A stretch of 64,000 nucleotides of DNA from Chloranthus sessilifolius (GCA_021018995.1 JAJIZI010000018.1:620001-684000), one strand, 5' to 3'; shown: positions 1 to 10,698, numbered from the stretch's first letter. The notes: generated by a model from the letters alone, not told the origin. A program made the numbers and translations.

Positions 1-99
1 AACCTCACTAGCTATTGAAAGGTCTGAATTGAAGAGGCAAAGACCTGGTCTCAACCAAGAAAAGAAGTATGGAGCAATTCGAACAAAAAAATGCACTAT

Positions 100-330
100 A
101 GAGTACTTTTCGCAAAGAACCTGAACTGTTCGCAAAGAACCTAAAACTCTGCGAAAAGAACAAAAACTCCAGGCTTAGCTTTCAAAGAGCATCTGAACTC
201 TTCGAAGAGATGATTTACCTTTTTGAAAAGAAGAAAACTCAATTCGAACAGAACCAGAACCTTGCGAAAAGAGCTTCAGGAGTTACAACACCTTACGAAA
301 AGCCCCCTAAGCTTTGCGAAAAGGTATTTT
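100..330 (+). promoter_or_regulatory. U3 motif array, TTCGCAAAG / GCGAAAAG type
   Basis: About ten variants of one CG-centred motif lie here. Examples are TTTTCGCAAAG near 108, TTCGCAAAG near 128, GCGAAAAG near 153, TTCGAAGAG near 199, GCGAAAAG near 266 and GCGAAAAGG near 317. Both orientations occur. The array sits 350-580 bp upstream of the TATA box, where retrotransposon enhancers usually lie. It recurs at 12770-12995 in the 3' LTR. The role is inferred. Confidence 0.6.
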
Positions 331-679
331 TGAGGTTCCCAGCTTTTGCTAGGGCAATTCAGTAATTTGTTTCACGCGGCCCAACGCATCTAAAAATCTA
401 GGGACCTTCCAAAAGATTCTAAGCATGAAGCGAAGGCATATTCCACCCCACGTGAGCACCAAGAGATGAAATAACTTGGCGGGAACTTCTAGAAACTCTA
501 ACAGACTTTCAAAATGCATAATAGAATCGATGCCTTTTTCACCTGATTGGCTGAACCAGATCAAGGAATTCTGATTGGCCAGAATAGATCTGGATCCTCG
601 TGCTCGACTACCATTGGTCAATACAGATCTGAGCACTTCTGATTGGTTGATACACATCTGAGCTGGACTTAGGGAAAAC

Positions 680-687
680 TATAAATA
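680..687 (+). promoter_or_regulatory. TATA box of element A 5' LTR
   Basis: TATAAATA inside CTATAAATAG. It is conserved at 13349-13356 in the 3' LTR and on the minus strand at 53040-53047 in element C. Transcription probably starts about 25-35 bp downstream, which would set the U3/R border near 715. Confidence 0.75.
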
Positions 688-1683
688 GACGAACCATTTG
701 CCCAATTTGGGCATCCAGATTTTGAGTTTCATTCCTATTCCCCCATTTCCAAACCAGATAGTTTGTCTGAAATCCCTGTAATAGCTTCACTTTTACTTGC
801 AATTGAGAGCTGTGAGATATTTCTGTAATTCAAAAGAGAGTTGTATTCAAGACTACAAATCTGAGAGCTGTTTAAGCTGTGCTCTGTAATTGTAATGGTG
901 GATTTGAAAAGGTTGCTGTAAACCGTACATTCTCAATTGGACTCATGTTAAGGGTTCCCTCTGATCTCCTTATTGCATTAGACTCCTTTAGATTTACTGT
1001 TTTTCATGCAATTTCCCTTGATTCATTAATCCTGTGAGAATTAGTGTTGGTAACCTAATCTCTCACGGTATTTGTAGTGATGCTTCTTGTTATAAACTAA
1101 GGCTTTGGATTAAAGACTATTGGATGGTTTGTGGCCATTAAAGTGGATAGACCATAGCCATAAGCTTAAACCTAATCCTTAAATTAGATTTATTTCTCTT
1201 ACATCTGTGCTTGTAGCCAGATGAGGATTGGATCATCTCTCAGTTAAGCTGCAGTCATTCTCATTAGATTTCAAGGACCAAATCAAAGTTAGATATTACT
1301 TCTCCATTTTTTATAAGTTTACCTCAAACGTTCCCCCAACTCGGATCTGGATCATTTAGTTTAACTTTTACTTTTATCATCTAGTTACTGTGACAAATTC
1401 AACCTCCCATCGTATGGACTTTCTAGATAGGATAAGAGGCCAGATCTGGTAGCTCAGATCTGGAGGTTTATCTTGCATTTTAGACAAATTCTCTGTGGAC
1501 GATCTTTCACTCACTTACATTTAAAACTTGCTACAATTGGCCCTGATCTTGTGGGCTATTTCACTTCTACCTGTGCTGATATTTCTTTACTCTTTTTAAT
1601 ATTCTAGATTCAGTATAATTTAGCAGTTGCAAACCTGTTTTCAAACACACATAAATCAAGCATACTAAGAAGCAACATGTTTT

Positions 1684-1701
1684 TGGCGCCGTTACCGGGG
1701 A
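1684..1701 (+). other. Primer-binding site, tRNA-Asp
   Basis: TGGCGCCGTTACCGGGGA is complementary to the 3' end of plant tRNA-Asp with one mismatch (A for G at the eleventh base). It starts 6 bp after the LTR end. This primer choice is characteristic of the Athila lineage. Confidence 0.88.
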
Positions 1702-1978
1702 TTTTGTTCTAAAATAGGTAGACCTAAGTTTTTACTTTTATTTTTTATATCATTACGAAACTATTCTATTGTTTATACCTGTGCAGTTATTCATGTCCAA
1801 TTTTTGAAGAAGGGAAACTACTTAAAAAGAAATTCTGAAGGTTTGCTGTGAATAATTAGATTTTTTTGTTCTAAGTTGTATGTTTGGTAGGTGGACTCTC
1901 AGCCCTGAGATTGTCCCACTGAATTTAGAAGTTGAAAGGCTATTATGAACCAAACAAACAACACAGAATTCTGCTACT
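1702..1978 (+). other. Untranslated leader of element A
   Basis: AT-rich leader between the PBS and the first gag ATG. I see no gene or repeat in it. Confidence 0.6.
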
Positions 1979-3560
1979 ATGGGTGAAGAACCTCGACTTT
2001 TGAGGGATTACTTTGCACCTGGTGCTTATAATTCTCCCTTTTGCATTCAATTTCCTACTGTTGAAGGAAATTATGAGATCAAATCATCAACTATCCAAAT
2101 GCTTCCTTTCTTCCATGGGTTGAGTAAGGAAGATCCATACAAACATGTGGATGAATTCTTGGCTCTTTACACCACATTCAACATAGCTGGACTTGGTCCA
2201 GAAGCAACCAAGCTTAGGCTCTTTCCTTTTTCATTAAAGGATAAAGCTAGAGCATGGTTATCTATGTTAGCACCAAATAGTATCACTTCTTGGAATGATG
2301 TGCAGTGTTAATTTTTAGACAAATATTTCCCAATGTCTAAAACAAGTCAATTGAGACAAAGTATCATTTCTTTCTCACAAAACTCAACTGAAACTTTCCA
2401 TGAAGCATGGGAACGATTTAAGGAACTTTTAAGGCAGCGTCCTCATCATCAAATTTCTAGATGGCAGCTGGTTCAAAGCTTCTATCAAGTAATTGATCAA
2501 AAAGGCTAAAATATGGTGGATGCTTCCTGTGGAGGCACTTACTTGCAAGAAACAGTTGAGGAGGTTTGGGACTTATTTGAAGTAATTGGTGAAAAATCAA
2601 CTCAACAGGAATCTCTGTCAAGAGATATTGAAAATCCTGCTAGGTTGTGCAATCAGCAACCCACCAAAGGGAAGATTTATGAGGTGAATGAGTTGGAAAG
2701 AAAGATGGACAATTTAACCACAAAGTTTGATAGATTGATGGACTCACTTAAAAATCCAAATGTTGCAAGAGTAGAGGCATGTCATGCGATATGCGATCCC
2801 TACTCATTCAATTGACCAATGTCTTGCTGCACCACAGTTCCCAGATTTAATGGTGGAACAAGCTCATGCTGCTCAATCATTTGGACAGATGCAGTCAAAT
2901 GAATATCCATGGAGAGGACACCCCAATTTGAGGTGGAACCAAGGGAATTATCAATCACAACAGCAGAAACAACCAAAGAACCAAATGCCTTTCAAAACTG
3001 CACAGCCTTATCAGCAGAATTTTTATGCCAAACAAAATTTTCAAAGAACCCATTCCACAACAACACGCAAACAATACGCCCGGATTCAAACCCCTTCCAG
3101 GTCCCCTTCTTTTGAAGATCAAGTCCTAAATTCACTCCAGAATTTAGGATCTTTAACTCAGACTGTGAATTTTCACAGCAAGAGCATAAAGAAGATTGAA
3201 GAAACATTGGGACAACTTTCAAATACTTTGGCAAAAAGAGAGGAAGGAAAGTTACCCAGCCAACCTTTGAACAATCCTAAAGGACAGTTCATGGTTGGAG
3301 AAGCTTCTAATTCACATGAAGAAGTAAAAACTGTCACCACTTTGAGAAGTGGAAGAATTATAAATAACAAAGTGGGTACTGAAGAAGAAAAAAATGAGGA
3401 AAATGATAAAGATATGCAGCAAGAGCAGCATAATGATAGCAGTGGGGGTGCTGATGGACCTCAGAAAAATCAAACAAATGAAAAACAAAAAATCTAAAAA
3501 GTTTCTGAAAATGCTTCCAAAGCTGTAGATGAAGGACTAGTTCCTCATTTATCATTTCCT
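1979..3560 (+). pseudogene. gag: Gag polyprotein, element A (interrupted)
   Basis: This is the structural Gag protein that packages retrotransposon RNA in the cytoplasm. Translation opens with ATG at 1979 and includes the retrotransposon gag core (PYKHVDEFLALY, then FSLKDKARAWL at about residues 85-95). The reading frame is closed by stops at 2309 (CAA to TAA relative to element C) and 2507. A frameshift near 2790 destroys the zinc knuckle, which is a proper C-x2-C-x4-H-x4-C (CLICQSPTHSIDQC) in element C. A further stop lies at 3495. The C-terminal half is Gln/Asn-rich, then carries a KxEExL-type helical segment. Gag runs on into protease without a clear border, as expected for one gag-pol reading frame. 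It cannot make an intact protein. Confidence 0.88.
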
Positions 3561-3566
3561 CATGTA

Positions 3567-4289
3567 ATGAAATCTATATCCCCTTTTGATAAAGGGAACA
3601 CAAAAATAGATGAAATGATGGAGACTTTCAAGCAAGTCAAGATAAATCTACCTTTGCTTGAGGCAATCAAACAAATTCCAGCATATGCAAAATTTCTGAA
3701 AGATGTTTGCACTCACAAAAGACAGTCTAGGATACAGTTATCCAAGAAGGTCTTTGCTGTGGAAAGAATTAATCAGGTGTTATCCATTGCCACACCTCCT
3801 AAACTTCAAGATCCTGGAATCTCCACAATCCCTTGCATTATTGGGGAACATACCATTGAAAAAGCTTTATTAGATTTGGGTGCTAGTGTCAACCTACTTC
3901 CATATTCTGTATATGAGAAACTAGGTTTGGGAGAATTAAAACCCACTCATGTGGTGTTACAACTAGCAGACAGATCTGAAAGGAAGCCAGTTTGGATGAT
4001 TGAAGATGTATTGGTGGGAGTAGATAAATTTTTCTATCCTGTTGATTTTCTAGTTTTGGACATGAAACCTACCAAAAGCAAAACTTCCATCCCTGTCATT
4101 TTGGGAAGACCATTCCTGGCTACAGCAAATGCTTGCATTCAATGCAGGTCTGGTATTATGGAAGTCTCTTTTGGAAACATGAAGGTAAAATTAAATGTTT
4201 ATAAGGCAGTCACACAGCCTCAATTCAGCTCTGAAGAATGTTTTCATGTTGATTTATTGGATGAACTAGTAGAAGGAACTTTACAATAG
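3567..4289 (+). pseudogene. pro: Retropepsin (protease) region, element A
   Basis: Aspartic protease that cleaves the polyprotein. The visible motifs are LLDLGASVNLLP, with the catalytic Asp-containing loop in D-L-G-A-S form, and the second conserved block VILGRPFLATA. This 240-residue open stretch is in the same frame as the preceding gag part (3495 stop) and the RT part (4473), so gag, protease and RT were once continuous. A TAG at 4287-4289 ends it. A second stop at about 4408 is CAA in element C. The flanking segment to RT is a poorly conserved linker with the SSWKPATLPLP motif. Confidence 0.87.
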
Positions 4290-4472
4290 TTTCTGCAGTG
4301 TGAAGATTTCACCACAGATGTCAAAAATGCTTGGGGAAATTCTGAGGAAGAAAGAATTTGTATCTCAAATTCTGAGGAAATAAATGTTGTGCAAGGAACT
4401 CATAATTAATCAGCAAGTTTCTCTTCTTGGAAACCTGCTACTCTCCCCCTTCCACAAACAGCTAAGGTACAT

Positions 4473-5342
4473 TTGTTACCTTCTTTTCTTAGCCCACCTG
4501 ATTTAGAACTAAAGCAGCTGCCAGAAAATTTGAAATATGTATTTTTAGGAAATCATAAATCATTGCCTGCAATTATTTCTTCCTCACTCACAAAGGAACA
4601 AGAAGAAGAGTTGTTGATAGTTTTGAAAGAACATAGAAGGGCAATTGGCTGGACTATTGCTGATTTGGGAGGAGCCAGTCCAGCTGTTTGCATGCGTAAA
4701 ATCCATTTGGAAGAAGATGCAAAGCCTTCTAGGAAAATGCAAAGGAGGCTGAACCCTCATATGCAAGAAGTGGTCATGAAAGAGGTTGTTAAGTTGTTGG
4801 ATGCAGGGGTCATTTACCCCATTTCAGATTCAGCTTGGGTGGCACCTACACAGGTAGTACCTAAGAAATCTGGGATCACTATTGTAACCTCAGACTCTGG
4901 TGAGCTTATGTCAACCAGACAAACAACTGGGTGGAGAGTCTGTATTGATTACAGAAAATTAAATGCAATGACCAGAAAAGACCATTTTCCCCTCCCATTC
5001 ATTGATCAGATTTTAGATAAGCTAGCAGGAAAAGCTTATTACTATTTTCTTGATGGTTACTCTGGTTACAATCAGATTCCTATGTACCCTCAAGATCAGG
5101 AAAAGACCACATTCACTTGCCCTTTTGGCACTTTTGCCTATAGGAGAATGCCTTTTGGTCTTTGTAATGCTCCTGCTACCTTTCAAAGATGCATGTATTC
5201 CATTTTCTCTGATATGATTGACCAATTTATGGAGATTTTTATGGATGATTTTTCAATCTATGGAGACAGTTTTTCCCAGTGTTTACATCATCTCAAATTG
5301 GTATTACAGAGATGTGAAGAAACCAATCTAGTTTTGAGCTAG
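4473..5342 (+). pseudogene. pol (RT): Reverse transcriptase, element A
   Basis: Copies element RNA into DNA. The 289-residue open stretch shows the Ty3/gypsy RT blocks in order: WVAPTQVVPKK, WRVCIDYRKLN, DHFPLPFIDQILD, YYFLDGYSGYNQI, FAYRRMPFGLCNAPATFQRCM and the catalytic FMDD box at about residues 256-259. The catalytic aspartates are kept. It stops at 5340-5342 where TGG has become TAG; element C has TGG (SWEK). The same frame continues at 5358 into RNase H. The first ATG is not meaningful because the region is part of a polyprotein. Confidence 0.92.
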
Positions 5343-6998
5343 GAAAAGAGCCATTTCATGGTCACCCAAGGCATTGTCCTTGGCCATGTTGTTTCTCACA
5401 AGGGCATTGAGGTGGACAGAGCAAAAATTGATTTAATTGCACATTTATCACCTCCCAAAACCGTTAAACAAATCAGAAGTTTCCTGGGACATGCTGGATT
5501 TTACAGAAGGTTCATTAAGGACTTCAGTAAAATAACCAAACCTCTTTGTCATTTGCTGTGCCAAGATGTCCCTTTTGTTTTCAATAATGAATGCATGAAG
5601 GCTTTTGAATTTTTAAAAAACTGTTTGATTTCGGCTCCAATATTGCGGTCTCCAGATTATTCACTACCTTTTGAACTGATGTGTGATGCATCAGATTATG
5701 CTTTGGGAGCTGTCCTTGGACAGAGAAAAGAAAAGCTGCCTCATGTCATAGCTTATGCCAGTAGATCAATGATTGATGCACAACTTAATTACACAACAAC
5801 TGAGAAGGAGCTGCTGGCAATTGTTTTTGCTTTAGAGAAATTCAGGTCATATGTCTTGGGTTCACAAATAGTGGTGTTCACTGACCACTCTGCTTTGAAA
5901 TACCTTCTGTCTAAGAAGGACACCAAACTAAGATTAATCAGGTGGATTCTCCTATTACAGGAATTTGATTTACAGATCAAAGATAAAATGGGGGTGGAGA
6001 ATGTGGTGGTTGATCACCTGTCTGAAATTTTAACTGCTGAGATTGATAGGCTGCCTATCAATGAATCTTTCCCTGATGAGCAACTTTTTGCCATTAGTGT
6101 ACACACTCCTTGGTTTGCAAACACAGTCAACTTTTTGGCTACTGGAAGAATTCCTCAACATTGGAATAAAATGGATAAAGATCTTTTCTTCGCAAAGGTT
6201 AAACATTTCATCTGGGAAGATCCTCATCTGTTTAAGAGTTGTGCAGACCAAATAATAAGAAAATGTGTCCCTGACCAAGAATTTCATAGAATACTTTCTA
6301 TGTGTCATGAACAGGCTTGTGGAGGTCATTTTAGTGGAAACAAAACTGCTGCAAAGGTTTTGCAGTGCGGATTTTATTGGCCTACACTTTTCAAAGATGC
6401 TCTGCAGCATTGTAAGTCTTGCCAAAACTGTCAGAAATTGGGCAACATTTCCAAGAGAAACTCAATGCCTTTACAGCCTATTTTGGTAGTTGAGTTGTTT
6501 GATGTTTGGGGGATAGACTTCATGGGTCCCTTTCCTCCTTCGAATGGGAATAATTTCATTTTTGTAGGTGTGGATTATGTATCCAAATGGATTGAAGCCA
6601 CAGCCACTAAAGCAAACGATCACAAAGTGGTTCTTAAATTTCTTAAGGATCACATTTTTTCCAGGTTTGGTTTTCCCAGAGCCATTATCAGTGATGGGGG
6701 AAGCCATTTTTGTAATAAACATTTTGAAACTTTATTGAAAAAATACTCTGTGACTCATAGAGTAGCCACTCCATATCGTCCACAAACCAGTGGACAAGTG
6801 GAGATTTCCAATAGAGAAATCAAGCATATTTTGGAAAAGACTGTGAAGAAGGACAGAAAGGATTGGTCCTTTAAGCTGAATGATTCATTGTGGACATACA
6901 GGACAGCCTATAAAACCCCAATTGGCATGTCCCCATTCAGGTTGGTCTATGGCAAAGCATGCCATTTACCAGTAGAGTTAGAATATAAAGCCTTTTAG
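5343..6998 (+). pseudogene. pol (RNH-IN): RT end, RNase H and integrase, element A
   Basis: This long open stretch joins three parts. First comes the RT thumb and connection ([20 protein letters not shown]). Next is RNase H with [26 protein letters not shown] and [10 protein letters not shown], so all acidic catalytic residues are present. Last is integrase with an HHCC zinc finger (H and H in [10 protein letters not shown], then CKSCQNC). The integrase core has its first Asp in [12 protein letters not shown], its second in IISDGGSHF and its Glu in [11 protein letters not shown]. The order RNase H then integrase is diagnostic of Ty3/gypsy. The stop at 6996 is TGG to TAG relative to element C. 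One Asp in the RNase H C-terminal part (VVDHLSEIL) is retained. Confidence 0.92.
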
Positions 6999-7004
6999 GC
7001 CATT

Positions 7005-7383
7005 AAAACATTGAACATGGATCTAACTACTGCTGGTAATCACAAGAAACTGCAACTTGCAGAGTTGGAGGAGCTGAGAATGGATGCATACACAAATTCA
7101 AGATTTTATAAAGAGAAAGTCAAAACTTTCCATGATAAAAATTTATTGAGAAAAGAGTTCACAGCTGGCTCTAAGGTATGGTTATTTAACTCAAAACTCA
7201 AGTTTTTCTCAGGAAAGCTGAGATCCAGACTGTCATTCAGATAGCCCCTTCGGGAGCTGTTGACATCCTTGATCCAAGTAATGGAAGAATCCTGAAAGTA
7301 AATGGTCAGAGGCTCAAACCATGCATTGAAAATACCCAGGAGCTTGTGCTGCCCATCTGTCATCACGAACCTGCAAAAATCTG
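7005..7383 (+). pseudogene. pol (IN C-term): Integrase C-terminal domain, element A (frameshifted)
   Basis: This continues the integrase frame ([45 protein letters not shown]). Compared with element C, about 14 bp are missing after KLRSR, where C reads WEGPYTV. The frame therefore ends at 7242-7244. The rest of the SH3-like tail (APSGAVDILDPSNGRI, VNGQRLKPCIEN) is still readable in another frame to about 7383. The GPY/F module of Athila integrases sits exactly in the deleted bases. Confidence 0.85.
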
Positions 7384-7475
7384 ATGGTGGATAACTGTAC
7401 ATTATGTTTTTATTTCATAGTTTTTGCTTAGTTTCTTTCTTTCTATTTTTATTCATGATTTGTCTCTTTTCGCAT

Positions 7476-7925
7476 GGTTTAAATATGCTCCAAGTTAAGT
7501 CACAAAGTAATAATTATCTTTTCGCAAAGTTCAAATTACTTTTCGAAAAGACTCTGGATTTGTAACGAACTGCTCGAAAGTAAGGATTTGCTTTTCAAAT
7601 AGTTAGTTCTGAAGCTATTTTCTTTTCGAAAAGATATTTCTGAAGCTATTTGCTTTTTGAATAGTTGGTTCTGAAGCTATTTTCTTTTCGAAAAGATATT
7701 TTTGAAGCTATTTGCTTTTCGAATAGTTGGTTCTGAAGCTAATTTCTTTTCGAAAAGATGTTTTTGAAGCTATTAACTTTTCAAATGGTACTGATGCCAT
7801 TCGCAGTTGGCAAAAGGTCTATTTTGGAACTTTTCGAAAACTTAAAAAGGACTTTGCGAAATTAACTCTGAGTATATTTAAACCCTTTTGAAGTAGGGGT
7901 TTCATATTCGAAAGCTTTTTGAAGA
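7476..7925 (+). promoter_or_regulatory. Motif array and TATA-like box between pol and ORF3, element A
   Basis: About 14 copies of TTTTCGAAAAG and variants (TTTTCGCAAAG, TTTTTGAATAG) fill 450 bp. Part of it is a roughly 60-65 bp tandem unit with perfect palindromic cores at about 7622, 7682 and 7747. The motif is the same as in U3 of this element's LTR. A TATA-like GTATATTTAAACC lies at about 7873, some 320 bp before the ORF3 start. The same arrangement is found on the minus strand in element C at 58390-58780. It may be a second promoter for ORF3; the function is inferred. Confidence 0.55.
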
Positions 7926-8192
7926 GCGACCTGTTCCACAGAAACCCTATTTCTTTCTTTCCTTGCGCGATTTGAGAATCTTGCTACACTTTTCTTCACC
8001 TTTGTTCGACCATTTGAGTTTTCAGAGAAGGATTTTAGCTTCTAGTCTGGGGGGGATTTCTGCAAGCAAACGACACGTTCAATCAAAAACCCTAGATCTC
8101 GGTATTTCTCTACACATTCTTTCTGTTTATCATTTGGAAAATTTGATTTGGTGTCAGCATCTGTTGTGGGCATTTTCATACATCAATTTAGA

Positions 8193-10698
8193 ATGGGAAA
8201 AGCGGAGAAATCATTGGCTGCCATGTTCCCAAAATCTTTTGCTAAGAAAGTTAGCAAACCTACCCCAAAAGGAAAAACCAAAACTTCAGCCAAAAGAAAA
8301 CTATCTATGGATAAAGCGGATAGGGTGGAGAAAGGGAAGAAAGTGAGACATGAGGAACCCATCGCTGCTGCTGCTAGTCCTGAGCCTGAGCTTCCTCCTC
8401 TGCCTATACATTTGGTACTACCAAATCCATTCATTGAAGCTCAGAAGCTAATTCCTGAGCTGATTGTGGACGAAACTTTTTTCGTCAACAAACTGGATTG
8501 CCTGTTATCTTTAAAATACATAAGAGATGCCTCACTAAGCAATATCCTTACCCCCTTACCAGAGAAAATTTACCCACGAATGGTGAAGTTATGGTACCAA
8601 AACCTAATCAAGGTCACTGAGAGAGATGCCAATGTCCCTACCCTGGTTATCTTTATTGATGATTGTGATCTTACTGTCACATTTGAAGACATAGGGAATG
8701 CGTTGGGGATACCCTTCCAATTTGATCCTTCTGGTCCATTGGCTGCTCTAGAAACAGCCTCCTTTAGAGAAATGGCTGCACATTTAACCCAAGGAATTGT
8801 GGGCACTGGACAGTCCATCATGAGGAGAGACCTAGCCCCCCAATTTCTATTGATGGATTCCATTTTGAGGAGAAGTTTTTATGTCACCAAGACACTGAAG
8901 AGGAGAACACCAATTTAAGGCTCTCTTTCATTTTCTAAGGCGTTTTCAATGCCCCTATGTTAATTTTTGAAGCCATGGCTGATATTAGTGCCAAGTTGAA
9001 AAGGAGGCGAGAAATGGCCTCCCATTTGGTAGATTGATCACAGCACTCCTCAGAGCCAAGTTTGACATTGATAATGAGGAGCCATTTGAAGTCATTGCTC
9101 CTCACTATTTTGGGAAAAAGGCTTGGACTATAAGCCAAGCCATGCTGAGAAGAATGAGAGAGGAAGGTGAACCTGAACCTGCACCTACACCTGCAGCTGG
9201 TAATGAACCTGCACCTGAACCTGCCCCTGCTATTCCCTTAGACCCGGTTTTGGCAGAACCTATGGTGACCAGCTCTTTAGCTGCACCACTTCTTGAAGCA
9301 GCTCTGCCAGACCCTGTGGTGACCAGCTCTTTAGCTGCACCCATTGTTGAAGAAACTATCCTTCCCATGGTGACCAGCTCTTCAGCTGCACCAATTCTTG
9401 AGGAAGTTGGCCTTTCACCCTCCTCCCCTATTCCAACCCCTGCCACTTCACCTATCCCAGCTGTCCCATCTCCCATACCCTCCATTATTCCAATTATAGA
9501 TTCCCCCTCTACACCAAGCACTCCAACCATACTCACACCACCAATTTCTCCCACCAATGCCCATGTTTTAGCTGCAGATTTTATTGCCCCATCTCCCTGC
9601 ACTCCTCTGCTCCAAAGCCCCTCAAATTCACCTGCTCATTCAGCCCACACACCTGAAGTATCCCATACATCTAAACCTGAGCCTTTCACTATAGAGGCTT
9701 ATTCTTCCTTAATGGGATCTCTTTTAGGAACCATGGGGCTTGAACCTATCCCTATACCTGACCCTCATCATTTCACTCACTTACCTACTTCTCCCTTTAC
9801 AGCCATTGCACCCCCACCCTCCACTTCAGTTGTACCAATCCCTGTTATGCCCACCTCTCCCCCACCTGCATCTATTAACCAAATACTTGCTTACCTCCAA
9901 TCCATCCAAGCCCAACTCCAAATCAACACAGAAAACCAGTATGTGACCAATGACCTGCTCCAAACCTTAGCCTCCACATCCCACACAACCACCATTACCC
10001 TTGTACCTACTGTTGATTCCCATGCTATCCAAACTGAACCAGAGGTAGTATTGGTTGATCTGCCCACCCCCACCACTCGCCCATGCAACCCAAATCGAAC
10101 ACAAGTCCCTCTGGTTGCATCTCCTTCACCACTCCCCACTTTCTCTGAGCAAGCCACTCAGACCGAACCTGACGTCCTCCTTCTGGACACTTCTTCTCCC
10201 CCTCTCACAGCTGGGACACCTTTGGTCCCCTACCATTCCATTCCCCTTCCCAGATTTGCCACCCTCAGAAGGGCCATGGAAGAAAATCCTTATATTTGTC
10301 AAGATGTTCTAAAGGGGTTAGCTGATTTAGAAGCCTACATTCGAACCCCTTATGAAAACCAGATTCGGAAGCTGGAGTTATTTATGAAATTTGAGAGGGA
10401 GAAAATGAAGGACTTGTTGGGGCAAACCTTTCAGATGGTTCAGAGTGAGCAGCACAAGGTGACCATGTTGCAAGCACAGCTTCACCAGGAAAAACTGAAG
10501 ACCACTAGACTTGGCAAGTACATTGGCCTCACCAAAAAGATCAAATCAGAGGAATACACTGAGCTGCAAAACACAATCCAGGAGAAAGCTCAATCAAGTT
10601 CAGACTCCAATACTGATTCTAGTTCTGATTCTGACATTGACTCCAGTTCTGAGCCAATTGAACCAACTTATGACACAGATTTTGACCCCAGTTATTAA
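8193..10698 (+). pseudogene. ORF3 protein of element A (post-pol ORF, one frameshift)
   Basis: This is the extra ORF of Athila elements, in the place where env lies in retroviruses. I place the start at ATG 8193 (MGKAEKS) because the upstream extension is not conserved with element C. A frameshift near 8890-8930 splits it. In order it shows a Lys/Arg-rich N-terminus with a nuclear-signal look (PSAKRKL-like), a globular domain (WYQNLIKVTE, HLTQGIVGTGQSIMRRDLAP, FGKKAWT) and a long Pro/Ser/Thr linker. Within the linker are VTSSLAAP repeats. A charged helical, probably coiled-coil segment follows (RKLELFMKFEREKMKDLL), then a Ser/Asp/Glu-rich acidic tail. No signal peptide or membrane segment is visible, so an envelope role is unlikely. 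The globular part resembles plant transposon-associated domains (inference). Confidence 0.8.

Larger units (their letters stand above)
1..1677 (+). repeat. Element A 5' LTR (5' end cut by window)
   Basis: This is a direct repeat of 12669-14346 at nearly equal length (1677 versus 1678 bp). By eye the two differ by a few percent, with more changes in U3 than around the TATA box; I did not measure it. The right end is placed at the CA of AGCAACA, just before a short spacer and the PBS. U3 carries the TTCGCAAAG-type motif array, followed by a TATA box at 680-687. The CA terminus pairs with the TGTTG-like start seen at the 3' LTR. Confidence 0.92.

Noticed and set aside
608-802. Small minus-strand ORF in LTR A (repeated at 13277 and 52925)
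   Set aside because: Kept in all three LTR copies only because the LTRs are homologous; it overlaps the TATA and transcription start region and has no domain.
1684-1701. tRNA-Asp gene
   Set aside because: Only the 18 bases complementary to the tRNA 3' end are present, directly after an LTR; it is a primer-binding site. The same holds for 46538-46555.
5789-6425. Minus-strand ORFs opposite RNase H and integrase
   Set aside because: Shadow frames of strongly supported pol on the plus strand.
7963-8346. Alternative ORF3 start or exon in another frame
   Set aside because: The frame is not conserved in element C; the conserved protein starts at MGKAEKS (8193).
8193-10698. Envelope glycoprotein
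   Set aside because: Position fits the env-like label, but no signal peptide, membrane helix or Cys-rich pattern is visible in A, B or C.
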